NCBI GenBank assembly: GCA_037045265.1
Contig: JBAOHV010000015.1
Coordinates: 124,001-188,000, forward strand
Length of the DNA stretch: 64,000 bases
Reading direction: 5' to 3'
Origin: JBAOHV01 sp037045265
GTDB taxonomy: Bacteria > Actinomycetota > Acidimicrobiia > Acidimicrobiales > Microtrichaceae
Position 1 is the first letter of the stretch. Every line of letters starts with the position of its first letter. Both the position numbers and the translations under genes were made by a program. This document shows, in pieces, positions 28,427 to 36,423 of this stretch. The notes under the pieces are model-generated. The model was given only the letters and a program-made list of their open reading frames with translations. It did no database searches and had not been told where the DNA came from.

Positions 28427-29769
28427 CGCTGAGTGTCTCCGCTCGCCGGACCGTCAGGGGCTCCCCTGGCCCTCGAACGAGCCACCTCGACGGGGACCAT
28501 CTCACCGGTGGTCAGGTCGAGCACCTCCTTCTCGGCGGCGAAGCGCAGCTTCACCCGGAGCATGCGCCGCTCCACTCCGTAGAACACCGGCAGGCACGCG
28601 ACGATGGTGATGACGGCCAGGATCGGTGCACGCCACTTCTGGCCGAGCACCTCGTTGCCGCCCAGGAGCTCGAGGACGACGAAGTAGACCAGCGTGTGCC
28701 ATACGTACACGGTGTAGGACATGCGCCCGAGGTACCTCAGCGGCTGCCAGGACAGCGCCCTGTTCGCGATCCATTCCTTGTGGCGAGCCATCGCCAGCAT
28801 CGCCGGAGCGAACGCGAGCGCGCACAGCGTGTGGCCGAAGTTGATCCAGTAGACCCGCTCCCCCACCTGCTCCAGGGTGGACGGTCCGATCGGCACGAAG
28901 GGGAAGGGCAGCCCGAGCTTGCCCGCCACCTCGAGCAGCATCCCGCTCGACAGCAGCATCGTCGCCGACGCGACCACCAGCCCCACTGCACCCACTCGAG
29001 GCAGCCACGTCCGCCACCGTTGCGGCAGCGGCTCGGGCAGCTTGGCGTTGATGACAGCGAGCCCCACGCCCCACATGAGTGAATCAGGACGCGACAGCCA
29101 CAACAGGCTCAGCCCGCGCACCACCGGATTGGCGTTGGCCGGGTCGTCGGGGATCGGCACCGGGCCAGGCGTTCCGGTCCATCGCTGCCATCCGATCCAC
29201 GTCGCCACCAGCGCCAACCCGACCGCCAACTGCACCATCCAGCGCTTGCGGATGCAGACCAGCACCGTCACGGCGATGAGCAGGTAGAACTGCTCCTCGA
29301 CCGCCAACGACCAGAACTGGTCGATCGACAGGTGCTCGACGGCACGGGGGTCGAGCGCTCCGAGCCCGACCGGGAAGAAGATCTCGTAGACGTAGAAGAT
29401 CGCCGCGGCGGACTCGCCGAGCAGGGTCGACAGGCGCTCGCGGGCGAACAGGACCGTGACCACGAGCCAGGCGACGATGCACAGGTACGCCGAGGGCAGA
29501 AGGCGCACAGCACGCCGCGAGTAGAACTTGCGCATGCTGATCGAGTTCAGATCACGATGCTCCTGGAGCAACAGGGTCGTGATCAGGAACGCGCTCATCA
29601 CGAAGAACACGTCGATGATCCCGGCGAAGGACGGCGACAGCTCCGAGTAGGCGTGGTTGAACAGCACCATCAGGATGCCGATGCCCCGCACACCGTCGAA
29701 CCCGCCGACGAAGCCCAGTCTGGGCGCCCGCGATTCGAACACTGGCAGCGCTGCCCCCGTACTGGCCAT
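28423..29769 (-). CDS. Acyltransferase-3 family membrane protein (copy A)
   Basis: 448 residues with about 10 membrane helices. It has the same opening motif as copy B (GGFDGVRGIGILMVLFNHA), FFVMSAFLITTLLLQE and KFYSRRAVRLLP, and the same C-terminal segment VKLRFAAEKEVLDLTTG. A TACTCT hexamer ends 6 nt before the ATG, so it heads a two-gene transcript. Tandem paralogues of this kind may acylate two positions of one surface glycan or lipid. No glycan biosynthesis genes are adjacent, so the acceptor is unknown. Confidence 0.9.
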   Translation of the reverse strand: MASTGAALPVFESRAPRLGFVGGFDGVRGIGILMVLFNHAYSELSPSFAGIIDVFFVMSAFLITTLLLQEHRDLNSISMRKFYSRRAVRLLPSAYLCIVAWLVVTVLFARERLSTLLGESAAAIFYVYEIFFPVGLGALDPRAVEHLSIDQFWSLAVEEQFYLLIAVTVLVCIRKRWMVQLAVGLALVATWIGWQRWTGTPGPVPIPDDPANANPVVRGLSLLWLSRPDSLMWGVGLAVINAKLPEPLPQRWRTWLPRVGAVGLVVASATMLLSSGMLLEVAGKLGLPFPFVPIGPSTLEQVGERVYWINFGHTLCALAFAPAMLAMARHKEWIANRALSWQPLRYLGRMSYTVYVWHTLVYFVVLELLGGNEVLGQKWRAPILAVITIVACLPVFYGVERRMLRVKLRFAAEKEVLDLTTGEMVPVEVARSRARGAPDGPASGDTQR

Positions 29770-29775
29770 CCGGGC

Positions 29776-29781
29776 AGAGTA
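29776..29781 (-). promoter_or_regulatory. Putative leaderless -10 (TACTCT) of the acyltransferase pair
   Basis: On the minus strand TACTCT ends 6 nt before the ATG at 29769. Confidence 0.5.
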
Positions 29782-29916
29782 CGGGGTCCCTGGGAGTGTC
29801 ACAACAACCGCTGCGGCGCCCGGCGCACTTGGCCGTGCCCGGTTCGGACACTCCGCTGTGCCATCGTTTTGCGGTGCCGCGGATCGGTCGATCACGCGGC
29901 CAGACAGGGGGATGGC

Positions 29917-31057
29917 ATGAACGACGCGCCCGGCCGTGCGGTTGGTGACGTGGACAGCTTCCGCAACAGTGCTGCTCGCTGGATCGACCAGCACCGGTCA
30001 GACGCGCCCCGCGACTACGGGGCCATCCTTCCACCGGGCCTGGCCGCCGAGGGCCGACGCTGGCAGCGGAGGCTGTTCGACGCCGGCTACGCAGGCGTTC
30101 ACTGGCCGAAGGAATTCGGCGGCGCTGGACTGACACCCCAACACGCGGTCGGCATGGATCACCGAGTGCGCTCTCGCCCAGGTACCACCCTTCCTGAACA
30201 TGGTCGGCTGCGTGCTCACGGGCTCAGCGTTGTTGGGCTTCGGCACACCGGAGCAGCAGGCCGAGCACCTGCGGCCGATCCTCACCGGTGAACGCATCTG
30301 GTGCCAGCTCTTCAGCGAACCCGACGCCGGCTCCGATCTGGTGTCCTTGTCGACCCGCGCCGAGCTCGACGGCGACCACTACGTCGTCAACGGAACGAAG
30401 GTCTGGTGCTCCAACGGCCGCGTCGCCGACTGGGGGATCCTCATGGCGCGCACCGATCCCGCGGCCAAGCCCCACCAGGGCATCTCGTTCCTGCTGCTCG
30501 ACATGGCCTCACCGGGAGTCGAGATTCGCCCCCTCCGCCAGATGAACGGCGAGTCGGAGTTCGACGAGGTCTTCATGACCGACGTCGAGGTCCCCGTAGC
30601 GAACCTGCTCGGACCCGAGAACGGCGGTTGGATGGTCGCGATGTCGGCGTTGACCAACGAGCGCGGCTACATCGGGGCTTCGGGGATCTCGCTACAACGC
30701 CGGCTCGACTCGATGATCGCCATGGGCGGCGACCTCACCGCGTCGCAGCGCCAGGAGCTCGTGAAGCTCTGGTCCCGGGGTACCGCGCTGTGGGCGATGG
30801 GTCGACGCCAGGGTCCGGTCGCTTCGGTGCTCGGTTCGCTCGCGAAGCTCGGGACGACGGAGCTGATGTTCGACCTGGCGCAGTTCCGGGCCGACCTGGG
30901 TGGCGCGGCGACGATGCTCGACGGGACCGACTCGCAGATCCTGCTCAGCGCGCCCGGTGCACGTATCGCGGGCGGAACATCGCAGATTCAGCGCAACATC
31001 ATCGGCGAACGCATCCTGGGACTGGCGAAGGAACCGCGCCCCCCGGCGAGTGCGTAG
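29917..31057 (+). CDS. Acyl-CoA dehydrogenase family protein, frame broken once
   Basis: About 380 residues after joining. The first frame starts MNDAPGRAVGD and carries WPKEFGGAGLTPQHAV. Near 30155 one extra G moves the similarity to the second frame (WITECALAQVPPFLNMVG...), which continues with WCQLFSEPDAGSDL, VNGTKVWCSNGR and the C-terminal IAGGTSQIQRNIIGERILGL. The enzyme should oxidise an acyl-CoA with FAD and pass electrons to ETF; substrate unknown. An AGGGGGA Shine-Dalgarno precedes the ATG. It is followed after 9 bp by a glutaryl-CoA-type dehydrogenase, whose promoter hexamer includes this gene's TAG stop. Confidence 0.87.
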
Positions 31058-31060
31058 CCT
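31055..31060 (+). promoter_or_regulatory. Putative leaderless -10 (TAGCCT) overlapping a stop codon
   Basis: TAGCCT ends 6 nt before the ATG at 31067, and its first three bases are the TAG stop of the preceding gene. Confidence 0.5.
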
Positions 31061-31066
31061 CCGGTC

Positions 31067-32275
31067 ATGACCGAACACGCGCAGCTGCCCCAGAAGGTCG
31101 ACCCACGCGACGTCCTGGCCATCGACTCTCTGCTCTCGGACGAGGAGCGACTGCTGCGCGACACGGTCCGCCGATTCGTCGTCGAGCGCATAATCCCCGA
31201 CGTCGGCGGGTGGTTCGACGCAGGAACCTTCCCGAAGGAGATGGCAAAGGAGTTCGGCACTCTCGGCCTGCTCGGGATGCACCTCGACGGGTACGGCTGC
31301 GCCGGGACCTCGGCCACCGCGTACGGTCTGGCCTGCCTGGAGCTGGAGGCCGGCGATTCAGGTGCACGCAGCTTCGTGTCGGTCCAGGGCTCGCTCGCGA
31401 TGTTCCCGATCCACGCCTTCGGGTCCGAGGAGCAGAAGCAGCGCTGGCTGCCGGGGATGGCAGCCGGAGAGCTGATCGGCTGCTTCGGATTGACCGAACC
31501 CGATTCCGGCTCCGATCCGTCGTCCATGCGCACCGTCGCACGTCAGGACGCTGCAGGCGATTGGATTCTCGACGGCGCCAAGATGTGGATCACCAACGGT
31601 TCGGTCGCCGATGTGGCGGTCGTCTGGGCACGCACCGACCCCGACGGACCCGACGGCGGGGCCGTTCGGGGCTTCGTCGTCCCGACCGACACGGCGGGCT
31701 TCTCGGCCCCACTGATCCACCGGAAGGTCTCGCTGCGGGCATCGGTCACATCCGAGCTGGTGCTCGACGGGGTGCGGCTCCCGGCGGACGCCGTCCTGCC
31801 GGGCGTCTCCGGCATGCGCGGCCCGTTCTCGTGTCTGAACGAGGCCCGCTTCGGCATCTCCTTCGGCGCCTGCGGCGCAGCACGCGCCTGCTACGAAGCG
31901 GCGCTCGACTACTCGCTCGAGCGCAAGCAGTTCGACCGGCCCATCGCCTCGTTCCAGCTGACCCAGCGCAAGCTCGTCGAGATGATGGTCGCCGTGCAGC
32001 GCGGCACACTCGTCGCGCTGCACCTGGGCCGCATGAAGGATGCCGGCGCCCTCGCCACCCCTCAGGTGAGCTTCGCCAAGATGGACAACGTGGCGATGGC
32101 GCTCGAAGTGGCCCGCACGGCCCGGTCGGTGCTCGGAGCGAACGGGATCACCACCGAGTACCCCGTGATCCGCCACATGAACAACCTGGAGTCCGTGTTC
32201 ACCTACGAGGGCACGAACGAGATCCACACGCTGATCCTCGGCAACGCCATCACGGGGATTCCTGCGTTCTCGTAG
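31067..32275 (+). CDS. Acyl-CoA dehydrogenase, glutaryl-CoA dehydrogenase-like
   Basis: 402 residues. The segments MHLDGYGCAG, SVQGSLAMFPIHAFGSEEQKQ, FGLTEPDSGSDPSSM and the ending YEGTNEIHTLILGNAITGI match the glutaryl-CoA dehydrogenase (GcdH) branch. There the Glu of YEGT is the catalytic base and the enzyme both dehydrogenates and decarboxylates glutaryl-CoA to crotonyl-CoA (lysine/tryptophan breakdown). The arginine that binds the distal carboxylate would need alignment to confirm, so a related short-chain dehydrogenase is possible. It probably has its own leaderless promoter and may also be read from the upstream dehydrogenase gene. Confidence 0.88.
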   Translation: MTEHAQLPQKVDPRDVLAIDSLLSDEERLLRDTVRRFVVERIIPDVGGWFDAGTFPKEMAKEFGTLGLLGMHLDGYGCAGTSATAYGLACLELEAGDSGARSFVSVQGSLAMFPIHAFGSEEQKQRWLPGMAAGELIGCFGLTEPDSGSDPSSMRTVARQDAAGDWILDGAKMWITNGSVADVAVVWARTDPDGPDGGAVRGFVVPTDTAGFSAPLIHRKVSLRASVTSELVLDGVRLPADAVLPGVSGMRGPFSCLNEARFGISFGACGAARACYEAALDYSLERKQFDRPIASFQLTQRKLVEMMVAVQRGTLVALHLGRMKDAGALATPQVSFAKMDNVAMALEVARTARSVLGANGITTEYPVIRHMNNLESVFTYEGTNEIHTLILGNAITGIPAFS

Positions 32276-32287
32276 ATCGCTCGCAGC

Positions 32288-32293
32288 TAGGGT
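32288..32293 (+). promoter_or_regulatory. Putative leaderless -10 (TAGGGT) of nth
   Basis: TAGGGT ends 8 nt before TTG 32302, supporting that rare start codon. Confidence 0.45.
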
Positions 32294-32301
32294 CGAACGC
32301 C

Positions 32302-32970
32302 TTGAAGCGACAGGACAAGGCCGACCTGATCGGTGAGATGCTCGACGAGCTGTACCCGGAGCCGCCCATCCCGCTCGACCACACCGATCCTTACACTCTG
32401 CTCGTGGCGGTGGCGCTCTCGGCCCAGACGACAGACAAGAAGGTCAACCAGGTGACACCGGCCCTCTTCGCGGAGGCGCCCACGCCGGAGGACATGGTGG
32501 CCCTCGGCCCAGAGCGGATCCTGGAACTGATCCGAGAGGTGGGACTCGCTCCCACGAAGGCACGCAACATCTGGATCGCTGCCACCCAGATCGTCGAGGT
32601 GGGCGGAGAGGTGCTCCCCGACATCGACTTCCTGGAGACCTTGGCAGGAGTGGGCCACAAGACGGCGAGCGTGGTGATGTCCCAGGCATTCGGCGTTCCG
32701 GCGTTCGCCGTCGACACCCACATACACCGCCTGGCAGCACGGTGGGGGCTGTCCAACGGCACCACGGTCGAGCGCACGGAACGAGACCTCAAGGCCGTGT
32801 TCTCTCCCGACACCTGGAATCGCCGTCACCTGCAGATCATCTACTTCGGGCGCGAGTACTGCCCGGCGCTGCGCCACGACCTGGCCACCTGCCCGATCTG
32901 CTCGTGGGCGGCCACCAAGACCCGCATCCGTTCCGAGGCGCAGAAGCCGCCTTCGACCAAGCGCGCCTGA
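32302..32970 (+). CDS. nth: Endonuclease III (Nth) with an incomplete Fe-S cysteine set
   Basis: 222 residues, TTG start (LKRQDKADLIGEML). Bifunctional DNA glycosylase/AP lyase for oxidised pyrimidines. The helix-hairpin-helix LAGVGHKTASVV carries catalytic Lys120, and the GPD loop VDTHIHRLAARWG has Asp138. The C-terminus usually binds a 4Fe-4S cluster through C-x6-C-x2-C-x5-C. Here only Cys187, Cys197 and Cys200 occur (x9 and x2 spacing) and the fourth Cys is absent. The variant motif CPALRHDLATCPICSW could bind the cluster differently or have lost it. The start rests on similarity and the upstream TAGGGT; no ATG or GTG is nearby in frame. Confidence 0.93.
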   Translation: MKRQDKADLIGEMLDELYPEPPIPLDHTDPYTLLVAVALSAQTTDKKVNQVTPALFAEAPTPEDMVALGPERILELIREVGLAPTKARNIWIAATQIVEVGGEVLPDIDFLETLAGVGHKTASVVMSQAFGVPAFAVDTHIHRLAARWGLSNGTTVERTERDLKAVFSPDTWNRRHLQIIYFGREYCPALRHDLATCPICSWAATKTRIRSEAQKPPSTKRA

Positions 32971-32983
32971 GCCCGCCGACCCG

Positions 32984-33433
32984 TCAGACGTCCAGGATCT
33001 TCTGGAGGCGATCCAGCAGCTCCTGCTCCGACGGCTTCACGCCCTTGGAGGCATTCGCCACCGCGGTGCCGATATCGAACAGCCACTGGCGTACCTGAGC
33101 TGCTTCGTCGGCGGGGATCCCAGACAGCACCTCGACCGCCTTCGCCACGTCGTCGAGCAACCCGTCGACCATGACGTTCGGGGTGGCTCCCTTGTGCTGC
33201 TTGGCGTCGTGGCGCGCTTCCTTCTTGGACGCCTCTGGCACGATCTCGGCGATCAGAGCGTTGGCGGGACCGGAGTGCTGGGGGCGAGTGATCGCCTTCG
33301 CTCCGGCCGTCGACTCCTTCATCATCGAGATGGGCCCGTGCTCGCCGACCACTCCCATAGCGAGCAGGATCGCGACTGGAGCGTCGGTCAGCATGTGCCA
33401 CTGCTCGTCGGTGAAAGCTGAACGATCGGTCAT
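32984..33433 (-). CDS. Conserved hypothetical protein, 149 aa
   Basis: Begins MTDRSAFTDEQWHMLTDAP and is largely helical and charged, without membrane segment or cysteine. A first part (AILLAMGVVGEHGPISMMKE) could be an amphipathic helix pair. The second part (LIAEIVPEASKKEARHDAKQHK) is rich in Lys and Glu, and the C-terminus (KPSEQELLDRLQKILDV) looks like a terminal helix. Family unknown to me. The ATG at 33433 has an AAGGAG Shine-Dalgarno at good spacing. Convergent with nth, 13 bp apart. Confidence 0.65.
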   Translation of the reverse strand: MTDRSAFTDEQWHMLTDAPVAILLAMGVVGEHGPISMMKESTAGAKAITRPQHSGPANALIAEIVPEASKKEARHDAKQHKGATPNVMVDGLLDDVAKAVEVLSGIPADEAAQVRQWLFDIGTAVANASKGVKPSEQELLDRLQKILDV

Positions 33434-33603
33434 CGGTGACTCCTTGCGCCATGCGGATCTTCCGCAGTTCATCTACGGCAGCAGTAGATCGGCATCCATG
33501 ATGGCATCGGATCGAGCGGGGCCGTGCGCCCTCGCCGACCGAGTGGGCCGTCGAGCATGCCACAAGGCTCAGGTGAGCGGCCGAACGTGCCGATGACATC
33601 GAC

Positions 33604-34041
33604 GTGATCAGGCCCCACTCGCATGCCCGTGACGTGACACGTCACGTGACCGAGCTTCCTGCGGAGTTCGCCGTCGAGCGCGCGGATGACCATTGCATCG
33701 TCGGTGGGCCGTCCGGGATCTTCGTCGTAGGACGCAGTGAGGGTGAGCTCAACCGAGACGCCGAGCGCACGACGGTGCTCGCCCATGAGGTCCGCACCCT
33801 GTTGTCTGCGTGCATGGCGTGGGTGCCGTTCGTGGACCCGTTGCTGGTCGTTCCGGCTGGCGTGCTCGGCTCGGTCGACTCGTCCACTGCCTGCACCGTC
33901 ATCGAGCCGTCCATGTTGCCCGCTGCGTTGACCACGGGACGCGGGGTCCTCGACGAGGCCCAGCTGGATCGACTTCCAGACCATCTCGCCCGTGTAGCCC
34001 GTGAGCTGCGCACCGGCGCGCGCTATCTCGACCCTGCTTGA
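33604..34041 (+). CDS. Hypothetical protein, weakly NERD-like, 145 aa
   Basis: GTG start. The stretch DDHCIVGGPSGIFVVGRSEGE (about 28-48) followed later by DPLLVVPAGVLGS resembles the core of nuclease-related (NERD) domains, in which a GP-[ST]-G-[VI]-[FY] turn precedes the active-site strand. The usual D/E-x-K residues are not clear, so this is only a weak resemblance. A 7-bp-arm inverted repeat (33632-33647) lies in the first 15 codons. Later GTG codons at 33634 or 33646 could be the true start, which would leave the palindrome upstream. The 170 bp before 33604 show no other gene. Confidence 0.5.
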   Translation: MIRPHSHARDVTRHVTELPAEFAVERADDHCIVGGPSGIFVVGRSEGELNRDAERTTVLAHEVRTLLSACMAWVPFVDPLLVVPAGVLGSVDSSTACTVIEPSMLPAALTTGRGVLDEAQLDRLPDHLARVARELRTGARYLDPA

Positions 34042-34119
34042 TCCACCTGGACCGAAGTCGGCCCGACCGGACGGGGCCCAGCTGGCCCGGTACCCGTCGG
34101 GAGGTGAGAAGCTGGCGGG

Positions 34120-34986
34120 ATGCAGCTCCCCCCACTCGACCTGGAGTTCCCGGATCCGGTGATGGTCGCTTCGGCCGACGGCACGAATATCGCCACCTAC
34201 GACCTGGGTGGCACGGGCGCCGACATGCTCCTGGTTCACGCCACCGGCTTCTGTGCCGGCGTGTGGGGTCCTCTCGCCAGCCGGCTCCCGGAACACAGGC
34301 TGGTCGCGCTGGACGTCCGCGGACATGGCCACTCGGGAGCACCCGATGCGGGGATGGATTGGCAGGGCACCGCCGAGGACGTGCTGGCGACCGTCGACGC
34401 CCTGGGACTCGAACAACCCTTCGGGGTCGGCCATTCGATGGGCGGTGCGTCCCTGCTGCTCGCCGAGCAGCAACGGCCCGGGACGTTCCGGGGCATGTGG
34501 CTGTTCGAGCCGATCGTCTTCCCGCCGCAGCTCGACCAGCGGAACCGGAGCAACCCTCTCGTCGATGGCGCCAGACGCCGCCGAGCGCAGTTCCCCGACG
34601 AGGAGAGCGCCTACCTGAACTTCGCGACCAAGGCTCCGCTTTCGGAGCTGGCACCGGCCGCGTTGGGTGCCTATGTCCGATACGGGTTCGAGACGCTCGC
34701 CGACGGTTCTGTGACGCTGCGGTGCAGACCGGAGACCGAGGCGCAGACCTACGAGATGGGCCCACGCCACGACGCCTTCGGGCACCTCAGGGCAGTGCGA
34801 TGCCCCGTGACGGTGGCTCGGGGCGCCGACGACGGGCCCGGTCCTGCGGCGCTCGCGCCGCTGGTTGCGAGAGGTGTCGCAGACGGCAGGTTGGTCGAGC
34901 ACCCCGAGCTCGGCCACTTCGGTCCACTCCAGGACCCAGCGACGATGGCGATCGAGGTCGGCGTCGCTGTCGGTACCCCGTCCTAG
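34120..34986 (+). CDS. Alpha/beta hydrolase
   Basis: 288 residues. The oxyanion/early motif HATGFCAGVWGPLA, the DVRGHGHSG turn and the nucleophile elbow GHSMGG define the fold; the catalytic Ser is in GHSMGG and the His in ELGHFGPL. The acid is probably in the GADDGPGPAAL segment. Reaction unknown (esterase, lipase, epoxide hydrolase or C-C hydrolase). A GGAGGTGAG Shine-Dalgarno precedes the ATG at 34120. The TAG stop coincides with the promoter hexamer of the next gene. Confidence 0.85.
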   Translation: MQLPPLDLEFPDPVMVASADGTNIATYDLGGTGADMLLVHATGFCAGVWGPLASRLPEHRLVALDVRGHGHSGAPDAGMDWQGTAEDVLATVDALGLEQPFGVGHSMGGASLLLAEQQRPGTFRGMWLFEPIVFPPQLDQRNRSNPLVDGARRRRAQFPDEESAYLNFATKAPLSELAPAALGAYVRYGFETLADGSVTLRCRPETEAQTYEMGPRHDAFGHLRAVRCPVTVARGADDGPGPAALAPLVARGVADGRLVEHPELGHFGPLQDPATMAIEVGVAVGTPS

Positions 34987-34989
34987 CAT
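34984..34989 (+). promoter_or_regulatory. Putative leaderless -10 (TAGCAT) overlapping a stop codon
   Basis: TAGCAT ends 6 nt before the ATG at 34996; TAG is also the stop of the alpha/beta hydrolase gene. Confidence 0.45.
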
Positions 34990-34995
34990 CACGAC

Positions 34996-35844
34996 ATGGC
35001 CCTTCCGCTGCCCACTTCCTTGTCCCCATCGAAGGTCTCCGCCTTCAAGGACTGCGCGTTGGCCTTCCGGTTCTCGGCGATCGACCGCCTTCCGGAGCCG
35101 CCGTCCGAACCAGCGGTCAAGGGCACGACCGTCCATCGTGCCCTCGAACTGCTGTTCGGGCTCGAACCCGACGAGCGCACCCCCCAGATGGCACAGGAGT
35201 GCCTGGCCGAGGCCATGGTGGAGATGCACCAGAACTCCGAGTTCGTTCAACTGGCACTCGGTGAGGACGCTCTGAGTGCTTTCGCTGCCGATGCGGCGAA
35301 GATGGTCGACCGCTACTTCACCCTCGAGGACCCGCGCACGATCAAGCCGGTCGGCCTGGAGATGATGCTCGAGGCAGATGTCGGCGGCGTGCTCGTGCGG
35401 GGCATCATCGACCGACTTGAGGAGTCCTCCGACGGGTCGCTCGTCGTCACCGACTACAAGACGGGTCGCACACCTTCGGTGATACAGGAGCAGTCCCGCC
35501 TCGGGGGGGTCCACTTCTATGCGTTCCTCTGCCAGAACGTCCTGGGCCGCCTCCCGGAGCGGATCCAACTGGTCTACCTGGGGCGAGACCCCCAGGTGAT
35601 CACCGCCACCCCTTCGGAGCAGTCCGTCCGCGGAGTGGAGAAGAAGGTCAGTGCCATCTGGTCGGCGGTCGAGCGCGCCTGTGAGCACGAGGACTTCCGT
35701 CCCAAGAAGTCCGCCCTCTGCAACTGGTGCTCCTTCCAGGCCTACTGCCCGGTCTTCGGAGGCGACCCGGATGAGGCGAGGGCGATCGCTCTCGCCCGAC
35801 AGCAGGACGCACCGCCCCCAGTTGGCCAGGTGGCCACGCCATGA
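34996..35844 (+). CDS. Fe-S PD-(D/E)XK nuclease, RecB-family exonuclease-like
   Basis: 282 residues. N-terminal SPSKVSAFKDCALAFRF has Cys20, and the C-terminal CNWCSFQAYCPVF has Cys242, Cys245 and Cys251; together these four form the 4Fe-4S site seen in Cas4, AddB and actinobacterial RecB-like nucleases. The nuclease core is GIIDRLE (Asp139) followed by VVTDYKTG (Asp153, Lys155), with QxxxY-type motif in GGVHFYAFLC. Single-strand DNA exonuclease activity is the family expectation. There is no cas gene or CRISPR array, so a repair role is more likely. The 3' end overlaps the PAP2 gene by 4 bp. Confidence 0.9.
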   Translation: MALPLPTSLSPSKVSAFKDCALAFRFSAIDRLPEPPSEPAVKGTTVHRALELLFGLEPDERTPQMAQECLAEAMVEMHQNSEFVQLALGEDALSAFAADAAKMVDRYFTLEDPRTIKPVGLEMMLEADVGGVLVRGIIDRLEESSDGSLVVTDYKTGRTPSVIQEQSRLGGVHFYAFLCQNVLGRLPERIQLVYLGRDPQVITATPSEQSVRGVEKKVSAIWSAVERACEHEDFRPKKSALCNWCSFQAYCPVFGGDPDEARAIALARQQDAPPPVGQVATP

Positions 35845-36401
35845 CTCCGAACGGCACGGTGGGCGCTCGTGCACTTGGATCAGCACCGGTCACCCGGCTC
35901 GACCGGGCCGCCGCGGCTGCCGCTTCAGCGGCACGCGACAGGGGCGCCGACCGTGCGCTCTACCTGCTGTCCCAGGCTGCAAACCACTCGATGCTGTGGC
36001 ACGGGATCAACCTGGTCGACGCGATCCTGGGCGGACCGCGGCGTCGACGGCGAGCTGTCCGACGATCGGTGATCGTGGCGATCGAACAGGCAGTGGTGAA
36101 CGGCCCCGTCAAGTCAGCGGTGTCCCGCCGACGACCTGAGGCCCGAGACGACCACCCGCATGAGCTGCGCACTCCACGCACCTCGTCGTTCCCGAGTGGC
36201 CATGCGTCCGCTGCGGCGTGCTCGGCGACGATGCTCTCCGCCGACCTGGGGGCAGCGCCTCTGTGGTGGTCACTCGCCGCGGTGGTGTCGTGGACGAGGA
36301 TCCATGTGGGTGTCCACCACGCAAGTGACGTGATCGCCGGCGTCGCTGTCGGGCGACTCATGGCCCGCCTGGGTGACGTGCTCTGGCCACACGATCGGTG
36401 A
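35841..36401 (+). CDS. PAP2-family phosphatase
   Basis: 186 residues. The three phosphatase motifs are complete: KSAVSRRRP (91-99), SFPSGHASAA (116-125) and RIHVGVHHASDV (153-164), with His121, Arg153 and His159 as key residues. Membrane type-2 phosphatidic acid phosphatases dephosphorylate phosphatidate, undecaprenyl pyrophosphate or related lipids. Only two or three hydrophobic segments are seen, fewer than in classic six-helix members. It is translationally coupled (ATGA overlap) to the nuclease gene. A WS/DGAT gene follows; a phosphatidate phosphatase before a diacylglycerol acyltransferase would make metabolic sense, but this is inference. Confidence 0.9.
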   Translation: MTPNGTVGARALGSAPVTRLDRAAAAAASAARDRGADRALYLLSQAANHSMLWHGINLVDAILGGPRRRRRAVRRSVIVAIEQAVVNGPVKSAVSRRRPEARDDHPHELRTPRTSSFPSGHASAAACSATMLSADLGAAPLWWSLAAVVSWTRIHVGVHHASDVIAGVAVGRLMARLGDVLWPHDR

Positions 36402-36409
36402 TCGCTGGT

Positions 36410-36415
36410 TAGCCT
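36410..36415 (+). promoter_or_regulatory. Putative leaderless -10 (TAGCCT) of the second WS/DGAT gene
   Basis: TAGCCT ends 8 nt before the GTG at 36424. Confidence 0.45.
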
Positions 36416-36423
36416 CGACCCTC

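Noticed and set aside
30301..32301. A continuous reading frame of about 890 codons covering two dehydrogenase genes and nth
   Set aside because: Only its last 222 codons are on family (Nth); the rest is Arg/Pro-rich shadow of the acyl-CoA dehydrogenases in other frames.
34996..35844. Nuclease gene as part of a defence island
   Set aside because: Its neighbours are a PAP2 phosphatase and lipid genes; no restriction, toxin, Cas or other defence genes are nearby.
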